Source: an uncultured Candidatus Methylacidiphilales bacterium (lineage in GTDB: Bacteria > Verrucomicrobiota > Verrucomicrobiia > Methylacidiphilales > CALFVM01). From it: a stretch of 7,876 nt of DNA. Under the pieces are notes generated by a model. It made no database searches. It was not told where the DNA came from and saw nothing but the letters and a program-made list of their open reading frames with translations. Of this stretch, positions 1-6,990 are shown piece after piece (within the stretch, counting starts at the first letter, position 1; every line of letters begins with the position of its first letter). A program made the translations under genes and the position numbers. The stretch is from assembly GCA_937928665.1 (NCBI GenBank), contig CALFVM010000154.1:1-7876 (forward strand), read 5' to 3'.

Positions 1-51
1 AGGCGTGAATTCGTTAACCTAGCCAATCCGCCGGAGGAGAAAAGCAGAATC

Positions 52-513
52 TCAGCGTTTCCATCGTTCGATCCGGATATCGTCGGTCTCCTTCACCACC
101 TCGGCTAGGGTAAATTCTCCTTCAAACTCTGGAAACCATGCATCCCCCTCGACCTCCCGCGCAAACCGCGTCAAAAGCACTTCATTCCACCACGGCATCG
201 TCGCCTGATACACCTCCCCGCCTCCGGCAACGAAAACCTTCCGCCCCACCGACAACTCAATCGCCTCCTGCACCGAACGTACTGCCCGGGTTCCCGCTCG
301 TTCCCACAATCCCCGAGTCAGCACCCAGGTCTCCCGACCCGGCAGAGGCTTTCCGATTGAATCAAATGTCTTTCGGCCCATCAGCAGGACATGCCCCATC
401 GTGGTCGCCTTAAACCATCGAAAATCCTCCGGACAATGCCAGGGAAGCCCGCCCCTCGCGCCGATCACCCGATTGGCCGCCATGGCCGCAATCGCCGTCC
501 ACCCCTCGATCAT
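52..513 (-). CDS. folA: Dihydrofolate reductase
   Basis: This 153-residue protein matches bacterial DHFR, which reduces dihydrofolate to tetrahydrofolate with NADPH in the cytoplasm; E. coli FolA has 159 residues. Visible family landmarks are NRVIG (14-18), the GLPW loop (22-25) followed by the catalytic acid D30 (equivalent to E. coli D27) and F34, GRKTF (46-50) for cofactor binding, PLPGR (56-60) with the folate-binding arginine R60, the AGGGEVY glycine turn (96-102), and T115 in LLTRF. All key residues are present, so it should be active. The start codon overlaps the stop of thyA in an ATGA junction, which implies translational coupling and fixes the start without a separate ribosome site. 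It is the last gene of the leftward group. The 51 bases beyond its stop hold no evident terminator hairpin. Confidence 0.97.
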   Translation of the reverse strand: MIEGWTAIAAMAANRVIGARGGLPWHCPEDFRWFKATTMGHVLLMGRKTFDSIGKPLPGRETWVLTRGLWERAGTRAVRSVQEAIELSVGRKVFVAGGGEVYQATMPWWNEVLLTRFAREVEGDAWFPEFEGEFTLAEVVKETDDIRIERWKR

Positions 514-1304
514 ACCGCCACGGGTGCCTTGATTGCCGGGTGCGGGTCATACCCTTCCAACTGAAAATCTTCATAGCGGAAGCCAAACAAATCCCGCACC
601 GCCGGGTTCAGCACCATCCGGGGTAGTGCCCGTGGCTCTCGCGAAAGCTGCAACTTCACCTGATCCACATGGTTCGCGTAGATGTGAACGTCCCCGAAGG
701 TGTGCACAAAATCGCCCGCCACCAAATCACACACCTGGGCCACCATCATCGTCAGTAACGCATACGACGCGATATTGAACGGGACCCCCAAAAAGTAATC
801 GGCCGAGCGCTGGTAGAGCTGGCAACTGAGCTTGCCTTCCGCCACGTAAAATTGAAAAAGCGTATGACACGGTGCCAGAGCCATTTTCTCCAACTCCCCC
901 GGGTTCCACGCACTCACGATCAACCGTCGGCTATCCGGGTTGGCTCTGATTTGCTTCACCACTTCCGCAATCTGGTCCACCACGGCACCATCAGCCGTCC
1001 GCCAACTCCGCCACTGCGCTCCATAAACCGGTCCCAATTCCCCCCGCTCGTCCGCCCATTCATCCCAAATGGTCACCCCGTGCTCCCGCAGTGAATGCAC
1101 ATTGGTTTCACCCCGCAAAAACCAGAGCAGTTCATGAATCACCGATTTTAAATGAACTTTCTTTGTCGTCACCAGCGGAAACCCCGCCCCGAGACTGAAC
1201 CGGAGTTGCGCTCCGAACAACGAATACGTTCCCGTCCCCGTCCGGTCGTTCTTGAAACGCCCCTCCCGCAAAATCCGCTCCATCAACTCCAAATAGTTCC
1301 TCAT
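510..1304 (-). CDS. thyA: Thymidylate synthase
   Basis: This is a classical ThyA, which converts dUMP and methylene-tetrahydrofolate to dTMP and dihydrofolate. With the start at MRNYLELM it has 264 residues, the same length as E. coli ThyA, and the functional residues fall on the same numbers: R21, W80, nucleophile C146 in APCHT, R166, S167, D169, N177 and the H207/Y209 pair. The C terminus ends in IKAPVAV, close to the E. coli IKAPVAI that closes over the active site. An in-frame ATG five codons upstream (1317-1319) would give 269 residues. I prefer the inner start because it aligns exactly with E. coli, although neither has a strong Shine-Dalgarno sequence. It lies 45 bp after the RmlD-like gene and overlaps folA by 4 bp, so the dTMP cycle is encoded as a pair. 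Confidence 0.98.
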   Translation of the reverse strand: MRNYLELMERILREGRFKNDRTGTGTYSLFGAQLRFSLGAGFPLVTTKKVHLKSVIHELLWFLRGETNVHSLREHGVTIWDEWADERGELGPVYGAQWRSWRTADGAVVDQIAEVVKQIRANPDSRRLIVSAWNPGELEKMALAPCHTLFQFYVAEGKLSCQLYQRSADYFLGVPFNIASYALLTMMVAQVCDLVAGDFVHTFGDVHIYANHVDQVKLQLSREPRALPRMVLNPAVRDLFGFRYEDFQLEGYDPHPAIKAPVAV

Positions 1305-1349
1305 GCCAGACCCGACCATGCCCGCCTGCGCCGCGCCTGCAACGCTGGA

Positions 1350-2216
1350 CTAAGTTCCCTCTTGCAGGAAACGCTTTAGCCCTTCATCCCACCCGCTCAT
1401 CGGACGACCCAGCTCTCGTTCCAACCGCTCCACTGCCAGCACCGAAAACGGCGGTCGCGCATCCGCCAGCCCGCTCACCCTACCCATGGGCACCCCTTGG
1501 ATCTCCTCACACCGCACCTCCTCACCACGCGCCATCATCTCCTCACGGCACGCCCGGGCAAAGTCCAGCCAGGTGACCGCCCCGCGATGAACCACATGGA
1601 CCAAACCCGAGACCTCCCGCGCCATTAACTCTACCGCCACTTCCCCACCCTCACCCGCAAACAAACACGAGCCCACCCGCCCCTCCGCCACCTCCAACCG
1701 ATCCCGCTCCCGCAACAAACGGGGTATTTGGCTCATAAACGTCGCCCCGCCCGGCCCGAACAACCAGGCAACCCGCACCACCAACACCCCGCCCCCCTGC
1801 CCGGCCAGCAGTCCGTCATCCGCCGCCAACTTCTGCCGCCCATATTCCGACAACGGCTCCTCACGGTCAGACTCCGCGTAAGGCTTCCTCCGCTTCCCTG
1901 CAAACACATAATCCGAACTCGTATGGCACAACCGGAACCCCAGCTCCGCTGCCAACCGGCCCAGCCGCACCGGTGCCTCGACATTGATCGCCCACGCCGC
2001 CGTCGGTGCCTCCCGGCACCGCTCCATCCGGGCCCACGCCGCCGCGTTCATGACCCAGTCTGGTGCTAACTCTTTCAAACAATCCCGCACCCGGTCCGCA
2101 ACCGTGATGTCAATATCCTCCCGCCGCAAAGCCATGACCGAGTGCCCTGCCTTTTCCGCCGCCGCCACGCACGCCCGTCCCCACAACCCGCCCGCTCCCA
2201 GCACGACCACCTTCAC
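1350..2216 (-). CDS. RmlD-family NAD(P)-dependent sugar-nucleotide reductase
   Basis: This 288-residue protein belongs to the extended short-chain dehydrogenases of the RmlD type, whose best-known member is dTDP-4-dehydrorhamnose reductase. Starting at the GTG at 2216, it opens with the Rossmann motif VVVLGAGGLWG (3-13), followed by DIDIT (34-38), NAAAW (57-61), the TSSDYVF strand (99-105), the catalytic YGRQK (Y125, K129), RVAWLFG (148-154) and a late RPPFSVL (254-260) typical of RmlD. The start is set by an AAGGAGGT six bases upstream. A longer reading from ATG at 2342 would add 42 non-homologous residues. The usual VDxAE after NAAAY is replaced by MERCR, so the substrate may differ. No rmlA, rmlB or rmlC is nearby. 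The family is clear, but the exact reaction is not, so I give no gene symbol. Confidence 0.88.
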   Translation of the reverse strand: MKVVVLGAGGLWGRACVAAAEKAGHSVMALRREDIDITVADRVRDCLKELAPDWVMNAAAWARMERCREAPTAAWAINVEAPVRLGRLAAELGFRLCHTSSDYVFAGKRRKPYAESDREEPLSEYGRQKLAADDGLLAGQGGGVLVVRVAWLFGPGGATFMSQIPRLLRERDRLEVAEGRVGSCLFAGEGGEVAVELMAREVSGLVHVVHRGAVTWLDFARACREEMMARGEEVRCEEIQGVPMGRVSGLADARPPFSVLAVERLERELGRPMSGWDEGLKRFLQEGT

Positions 2217-2356
2217 CACCGCACCTCCTTTCCCTGACCACACGCAAACACACTCCATGTATGGACCCACCCACCCGGACTGCAACCCCTTCCCGCTTCC
2301 AAAAATCAAACCAGCCCTGCCTTGCCTTCTCCTCTCACTCACGCCAACTTCCCGCC
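2217..2356. promoter_or_regulatory. Divergent intergenic region
   Basis: These 140 bases lie between the starts of the leftward RmlD-like/thyA/folA group and the rightward OB-fold/mfd group, so promoters for both are expected here. I could not identify a confident -35/-10 pair on either strand. The best minus-strand candidate is TTGCAG near 2285-2280 with an A/T-rich ATACAT about 17 bases downstream, and it matches the consensus poorly. No palindromic operator stands out. The function is inferred from gene orientation only. Confidence 0.35.
2223..2230 (-). promoter_or_regulatory. Ribosome binding site deciding the GTG start of the RmlD-like gene
   Basis: On the minus strand AAGGAGGT lies six bases before the GTG at 2216-2214. 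An adjacent GTG at 2219-2217 is only three bases away. This near-perfect Shine-Dalgarno sequence supports the 288-residue reading, which begins directly at the Rossmann fold. Confidence 0.8.
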
Positions 2357-2797
2357 ATGCACCCCCTCGGTCGGTCTGCCCTCACCCTCGGCATCTCTCT
2401 CGGCCTTCCCTTCGTCGCGGCCGCGCAACTCCCGGTTATCGAAATCGGCCCTGGCTCTGACCTTCTCCCCATGCTTGGAAAAAAAGTAATCGTCACCGGC
2501 ACCGTCGAACGGGTCGCCACCCTCTCCCAAAACGACCAGCGCCTTTTCTTCAAAGGAAACTCCGACTTCTACCTCTTCATCTATCGCGACCGCCGCGAAG
2601 CTCTCGGTCCACTCGACCTCTCCGTTTTCGAAGGCCACACCCTCTTCGCTGCCGGCGAAGTTGGTGAGTTCCGCGGCAAACCCCAAATCATCATCGACGA
2701 CCTGCGCCAACTCGGCCCCACCGCCCAAACCGTCGCCCTCCCCATCGGCAAACCCTGGCCCCCTCCCCCTCCCTCTCCCAATCCCCCACCCCGCTAG
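2357..2797 (+). CDS. Small exported OB-fold-like protein of unknown function
   Basis: This 146-residue protein is read from the ATG at 2357. Residues 1-23 look like a Sec signal peptide: an early arginine, a hydrophobic stretch from about 9 to 20, and an AAA cleavage site before Q24. The mature part has the alternating strand pattern of a small OB-fold: GKKVIVTGTVERV (41-53), RLFFKG (62-67), FYLFIY (71-76), then a second copy of the theme with FEGHTLFAAGEVGEFRGKPQ (91-110) and IIIDDLRQL (111-119). It ends in a proline-rich tail (133-146). OB-folds of this kind can bind nucleic acids or oligosaccharides, but no catalytic residues are visible, so I assign no function. An upstream in-frame ATG at 2261 would add 32 residues that hide the signal peptide, so I rejected it. 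No Shine-Dalgarno sequence precedes 2357. mfd begins 41 bp after its stop. Confidence 0.75.
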   Translation: MHPLGRSALTLGISLGLPFVAAAQLPVIEIGPGSDLLPMLGKKVIVTGTVERVATLSQNDQRLFFKGNSDFYLFIYRDRREALGPLDLSVFEGHTLFAAGEVGEFRGKPQIIIDDLRQLGPTAQTVALPIGKPWPPPPPSPNPPPR

Positions 2798-2838
2798 ACG
2801 CGTCCCCGCCGTTCCCCGCTCTTTGAAAAACTCAGGGC

Positions 2839-5800
2839 GTGCGAACTCCCGAATCCCGTGTACGCTCTTCGGCTCCCGTGGATCACGAGCGACCCAACGA
2901 ACTCACTCTTCTTCGCGAAGAACTCCGGCTCCGGGCCGGCGACACCTTCCCCATCTTCCGCTCTGGCCAATCTCTCGGCCCCGGACTCCCCACTGCCGCT
3001 GCCGGATTCCTCATGGCCGCCTGGCAGGCGCGCCCCCCGGCGAAACACCTCATTGCCGTCACAAGCGATGCCCGACACCAGGAACAACTTGCCCACGATC
3101 TCGAGGCCTGGGGCGGCACCGCCTTCCTCCTCCCCGACCCAACCCTTGCCGCGGCAGGCCTCACCACCGATACCGGCGCGGAACGATGGGCCGCGTGGCG
3201 CGAATTCAGCTCTGGAAAAAATGGCTGGCTCCTGTGCACAGAAGCCGGCCTCGACCAAACCGTTCCCAGTCCGGCCTCCATCCAAGCCGCCCTCCGCGTG
3301 TTCAGACCCGGCGAGAGCTGCGCTCCGGACGCCTGCCTCGCCCAACTCGACCAGGCCGGCTACCTCCGCGAAGGGATCGTCGTCCACCGCGGCCAGTTCA
3401 GCCGACGCGGCGGAATCGTCGATATCTTCCCCTGGCAGGCTACCGAGCCGGTGCGAATCGAATGGTTCGGCGATCAAATCGAATCCATCCGGGCTTTCGA
3501 CCCGGAGACCCAGCGCTCCACCCATCTCCTCGAGACGGCCGAGATCTTCATCGGTCAGCCGGAGACCCCTGCAGACTGGCCCCTTTTGAAGAACGCCGTC
3601 GGCAACCAGGCCGCCTGGCTTCATGCCAATGACGGGAACGGCGGCGTTGAAGACGAATTTCTCCCCCACACGTTTCTCCACGGCACCCCCCAGGACCCTC
3701 TCCTCCAGGAAAATCGCCGACGCCGTCTCCGGGAACACCTCCGGGACTGGCTCAACGACGGCTGGCGCGTTGCCGTCACCTGCAACAACGAGGGCGAACA
3801 CGAGCGGCTCCGCCAATGGTTGGCCGAACTTGGCATCAATCCCGACTCCCCTGGGCTCAACCTCCCCCTCGGTCCCCTTCTCCAGGGTTTCGCCTGGCCA
3901 CGCGCACGCCTCGCCGTTCTCACCGACGCCGAAATCTTTTCCCGTTACCAAACCCTCCGCGTCACCCGCCGCCGCGCCCGCGCTGAGGAAGAACGGCGCC
4001 GCGTTCAGGCCATCGACTTCAGCGACCTGGCCGAAGGCGATTACGTCGTCCACGCCGATCATGGCATCGCCCTCTACGGCGGCCTGCAATCGGTGCCCGA
4101 TGCCGGCCAGGACCGGCAGGTCCTCGTCCTTATCTTCGCCGGCGGAGCACGTCTCTTTGTCCCTCTTGAACAAGCCTTTCTCGTTTCCCGCTATGTCGGT
4201 GCCGGCAAACGCCATCCCCCCCTCGACACCATCGGCGGCTCCCGCTGGGAACGGACCAAAGCCCAGGCAGAACGCGCCGTCTTCGATTACGCGGCCCAGC
4301 TCCTTCGTCTCCAGGCTGAACGTGCCACCCTGCCCGGAACCCCCATGGCTCCCGATTCACCCTGGCAACGCGAGTTCGAAGATTCCTTCGTTCACCCGCC
4401 CACTTCCGACCAACTCCAAGCGATTGCCGAAGTCAAAAACGACATGGAAAGTCCGCGCCCTATGGACCGGCTCATCTGCGGCGATGTCGGTTTCGGCAAA
4501 ACGGAAGTCGCCATCCGCGCCGCTTTCAAAGCTGTCCAGTCCGGTTACCAGGTCGCCTTTCTCGCCCCCACAACTGTCCTCGCTTCCCACCACGCCCGCA
4601 CCCTGGCCGAGCGCATGGCCGATTACCCCGTCACCATCGGTGTCCTCAGCCGCCTCCGCACCCCCTCCCAACAGGCCGTCACCTTGTCAGGCCTGGCCGA
4701 TGGCTCTGTTGACATCGCTGTTGGCACCCACCGCCTCATCAGCCGGGATGTTCACTTCAAAAACCTCGGACTCGTCATCATCGACGAGGAACAACGCTTC
4801 GGGGTCAAACAAAAAGAGCGATTCAAAGAACGGTTCAAAACCGTCGATGTTCTGACCCTCTCCGCTACCCCCATTCCCCGCACTCTCTACCTCTCCCTTG
4901 TCGGTGCCCGTGACATGAGCACGATCGACACCCCGCCCAAAGATCGCCTGCCCGTCGAAACCCAGGTCGCTCCCTACGATGAGCGCCTCATCCGCACCTA
5001 TGTCCACCGCGAACTCGCCCGCGGTGGCCAGGTTTATTACCTCCACAACCGGATCGGCTCTATCGATCGCGTTGCCGCCATGCTCAAGCTCATTGCGCCC
5101 AAAGCCCGCATCGAAATCGGCCACGGACAGATGGACGAGCGGGAACTCGAAGAAGTCATGACCCGCATGGTCGATGGCCAAACCGACATCCTCGTCGCCA
5201 CCACCATCATCGAAAGCGGCGTCGACATCCCCAACGCCAACACCATCATTATTGATCGCGCCGACCGCTTCGGCCTGGCCGACCTCTACCAGCTCCGCGG
5301 CCGCGTCGGCCGCGCCCAGAACCGGGCCTACGCCCTCCTTCTGCTCCCCCGCGACCTCGCCTCCGGCGATGCCGGGAAGCGCGTCCGGGCCATTCGTGAA
5401 TACCAGGCTCTCGGTTCCGGTTACAAAATCGCCATGCGCGACCTCGAAATCCGCGGTGCCGGTAACCTCCTCGGCACTGCTCAAAGCGGCCACATCGCCG
5501 CCATCGGCTTTGATCTTTACTGCCGACTTCTAAAGAAAGCCGTCGCCTCCCTCAAAGGCGAAACCCCTCCCGATCTCCCCGAAGTCCACCTCGCCTTCGA
5601 CTTTCTCACCACTCGATCCGATCAACCGGCCGGCGAAGCCGAGCCCGCCTTCATTCCCCCCGAATACATGGCCGAGACCGCCTGGCGGATCGCCGCCTAC
5701 CGCGATCTCGCAGAACTCAACTCCCTCTCCGACTGGGAAGCTCTCCGGAAAAAGTGGAAAGATCTCTACGGTCGCTGGCCCGATCCCGTCGAACTCCTCC

Positions 5801-6018
5801 TCGCCTATCACCGGGTCCGACTTGTGGCCGCATCAACCCCCGGCGTGACCAAAATCGAAACCAAAGACGACAAACTCATGATCACCCGTTCCGGTGATTT
5901 CCTCATGATCGGCGCAAAGTTTCCCCGCTTGACCACCCGGGGAGCCAAACCTAGGTTGCGAGAGGTAGAGAAATGGATACGTTCACTCGCAACACGGGGG
6001 TCATCGCCCTCTGTTTAA
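2839..6018 (+). CDS. mfd: Transcription-repair coupling factor Mfd
   Basis: Mfd is a DNA translocase that removes RNA polymerase stalled at lesions and recruits UvrA for nucleotide excision repair. This protein has 1059 residues (E. coli about 1148). In order: a UvrB-like, UvrA-interacting N-terminal part with GQFSRRGGIVDIFPW (185-199); an RNA-polymerase interaction domain opening with EGDYVVHADHGIALYGGL (399-416); a RecG-type helicase with Walker A GDVGFGKT (548-555), the DEEQ box (649-652), LSATPIPRT (674-682), TTIIESGVDIP (788-798) and QLRGRVGR (818-825); the translocation region GYKIAMRDLEIRGAGNLLG (861-879); and a C-terminal D7-like domain from about 905. All ATPase motifs are intact. 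The region between the N-terminal part and the polymerase-binding domain is short for the family. An in-frame stop at 2824 makes the GTG at 2839 the earliest start. A GTG at 2878 is an alternative, and neither has a clear Shine-Dalgarno sequence. Confidence 0.97.
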   Translation: MRTPESRVRSSAPVDHERPNELTLLREELRLRAGDTFPIFRSGQSLGPGLPTAAAGFLMAAWQARPPAKHLIAVTSDARHQEQLAHDLEAWGGTAFLLPDPTLAAAGLTTDTGAERWAAWREFSSGKNGWLLCTEAGLDQTVPSPASIQAALRVFRPGESCAPDACLAQLDQAGYLREGIVVHRGQFSRRGGIVDIFPWQATEPVRIEWFGDQIESIRAFDPETQRSTHLLETAEIFIGQPETPADWPLLKNAVGNQAAWLHANDGNGGVEDEFLPHTFLHGTPQDPLLQENRRRRLREHLRDWLNDGWRVAVTCNNEGEHERLRQWLAELGINPDSPGLNLPLGPLLQGFAWPRARLAVLTDAEIFSRYQTLRVTRRRARAEEERRRVQAIDFSDLAEGDYVVHADHGIALYGGLQSVPDAGQDRQVLVLIFAGGARLFVPLEQAFLVSRYVGAGKRHPPLDTIGGSRWERTKAQAERAVFDYAAQLLRLQAERATLPGTPMAPDSPWQREFEDSFVHPPTSDQLQAIAEVKNDMESPRPMDRLICGDVGFGKTEVAIRAAFKAVQSGYQVAFLAPTTVLASHHARTLAERMADYPVTIGVLSRLRTPSQQAVTLSGLADGSVDIAVGTHRLISRDVHFKNLGLVIIDEEQRFGVKQKERFKERFKTVDVLTLSATPIPRTLYLSLVGARDMSTIDTPPKDRLPVETQVAPYDERLIRTYVHRELARGGQVYYLHNRIGSIDRVAAMLKLIAPKARIEIGHGQMDERELEEVMTRMVDGQTDILVATTIIESGVDIPNANTIIIDRADRFGLADLYQLRGRVGRAQNRAYALLLLPRDLASGDAGKRVRAIREYQALGSGYKIAMRDLEIRGAGNLLGTAQSGHIAAIGFDLYCRLLKKAVASLKGETPPDLPEVHLAFDFLTTRSDQPAGEAEPAFIPPEYMAETAWRIAAYRDLAELNSLSDWEALRKKWKDLYGRWPDPVELLLAYHRVRLVAASTPGVTKIETKDDKLMITRSGDFLMIGAKFPRLTTRGAKPRLREVEKWIRSLATRGSSPSV
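5960..5966 (+). promoter_or_regulatory. Ribosome binding site of the SurA-like gene inside mfd
   Basis: GAGAGGT lies six bases before the ATG at 5973, inside the mfd coding sequence. It is one of only two good Shine-Dalgarno sites seen here and supports initiation within the mfd 3' end. Confidence 0.7.
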
Positions 6019-6971
6019 GTTGCGTTCTCCCCGCGTGGTCCCAATCCGTCGTTGACGGCATCGCCGCCGTGGTGAACGACAACGTGATTACCTTTTCCGA
6101 AGTTCGGCGTGAAGTCGAACCTACGGAACGACAATACCGGGAGATCTACGAAGGCGTTGAGCTGGTTGAAAAAATCAAGGAAGCCCGCCTTTCCGCTCTC
6201 AAAGCACTCATCGAGCGCGAACTCATCATCCAAGACTTCAAATCCAAGGGCTTTTTCATCCCCGACAACATCGTTGAAGAACGCATCCAGGGCATCATCC
6301 GCTCCCAATACGACGGAGACCGCTCCCTCTTCATCCGCACCCTGCAGGAGCGTGGCATCTCCATGGCCAACTTCCGCGAAGACGTTCGCAACCAACTCAT
6401 CGTCGGTGCCATGCGTAACCGGAACGTTAGCTCTGCCGTCATCGTTTCCCCCTACAAAATCGAACAATATTACCAAGACAACATCCGCCAATTCGCCGTC
6501 CCTAAACAGGCCAAAGTTCGCGCCATCTTTATGCGCCGCAGTATCTTCCTCGAATCCCGGACTCGGGCCGACGGCACCGAGGAAGAGTTCGATCCCAATC
6601 GGGTCCAAATGGAAGAAATCCTCCAAAAAGTTCAAACCGGCTCCGATTTTGCCAACCTCGCCCAATCCTACTCCGAAGCCCCCCAACGCTCCGCCGGCGG
6701 CGACATGGGCTGGGTCTCCGAGGCCGCCCTGCGCAAGGAAATTTCCGACGAGGTCTTCCGCATGCGCCCCGGCGAGATCAGCGATATCGTGGAACTCGAC
6801 GAGGGCTTCTACATCCTGATGGTCGAAGACGTGCGCCGCTCCTCCGTTGTTTCCCTCGCCGATGTGCGTGACCAGATCGAAGACACCCTTCTTCTTGAAG
6901 AAAAAGAAAAGCTCCAGCAACAGTGGCTCGACAGCCTCCGCGCCAAGGCTTTCATCAAAATGTTCTTCTAG
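5973..6971 (+). CDS. Periplasmic peptidyl-prolyl isomerase, SurA/PpiC (parvulin) type
   Basis: This 332-residue exported chaperone resembles SurA, which helps fold outer-membrane proteins in the periplasm. A signal peptide occupies about residues 1-23 (hydrophobic 9-20, cleavage likely after AWS). The mature protein begins VVDGIAAVVNDNVITFSEV (26-44), the hallmark of SurA N-terminal domains. A helical substrate-binding region follows to about 165. One parvulin domain spans roughly 177-290, with FANLAQSYSEAP (226-237), GGDMGWV (242-248) and RPGEISDIVELDEGFYILMV (265-284). The remaining C-terminal helix rejoins the chaperone core. E. coli SurA has about 428 residues and two parvulin domains; this one has one, as in many shorter homologues. 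It starts inside the last 46 bases of mfd, and no other in-frame start would keep the signal peptide. The 3' neighbour begins 19 bp after its stop. Confidence 0.93.
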   Translation: MDTFTRNTGVIALCLSCVLPAWSQSVVDGIAAVVNDNVITFSEVRREVEPTERQYREIYEGVELVEKIKEARLSALKALIERELIIQDFKSKGFFIPDNIVEERIQGIIRSQYDGDRSLFIRTLQERGISMANFREDVRNQLIVGAMRNRNVSSAVIVSPYKIEQYYQDNIRQFAVPKQAKVRAIFMRRSIFLESRTRADGTEEEFDPNRVQMEEILQKVQTGSDFANLAQSYSEAPQRSAGGDMGWVSEAALRKEISDEVFRMRPGEISDIVELDEGFYILMVEDVRRSSVVSLADVRDQIEDTLLLEEKEKLQQQWLDSLRAKAFIKMFF

Positions 6972-6990
6972 GCTCCCGGCCCGACGCCCC

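Noticed and set aside
1..51. GGAGGAGA purine run (33-40) on the plus strand, looking like a ribosome site
   Set aside because: No start codon follows at suitable spacing, and the stretch is the 3' flank of folA. I see no gene or terminator hairpin in it.
1305..1349. Near-duplicate GCAGGCG units between the RmlD-like gene and thyA (minus strand)
   Set aside because: Two short GC-rich units in a 45-bp spacer are too little to call a repeat or regulatory site.
2217..2342. N-terminal extension of the RmlD-like gene to the ATG at 2342
   Set aside because: A strong ribosome site marks the downstream GTG, the Rossmann motif starts there, and the extension would occupy the divergent promoter spacer.
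1984..2460. Plus-strand frame spanning the divergent spacer
   Set aside because: It overlaps the 5' parts of two supported genes and has no ribosome site or family motif.
2661..3632. Plus-strand frame overlapping the OB-fold gene and the mfd 5' part
   Set aside because: Its Arg/Pro/Ser-rich translation is typical of an out-of-phase reading of C-rich codons, and it conflicts with mfd.
2794..4215. Long minus-strand open frame of 473 codons opposite mfd
   Set aside because: It lies wholly antisense to a confidently identified mfd and has a low-complexity Gly/Ala/Glu-rich product without any recognisable motif. Long antisense frames are expected in GC-rich, C-ending coding sequence.
3623..4855. 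Plus-strand frame of 410 codons inside mfd
   Set aside because: Its Ser/Pro-rich, motif-free translation is a frame shadow of mfd, whose helicase motifs lie in the other frame.
5295..5315. GC-rich palindromic stretch with repeated CGGCCG cores
   Set aside because: It encodes the conserved helicase motif RGRVGR using C-ending codons, so the symmetry follows from coding and composition. There is no T-run for a terminator.
4687..5493. Minus-strand frame of 268 codons opposite the Mfd helicase motifs
   Set aside because: It is antisense to highly conserved ATPase motifs, and its Asp/Gly/Val-rich translation has no motif.
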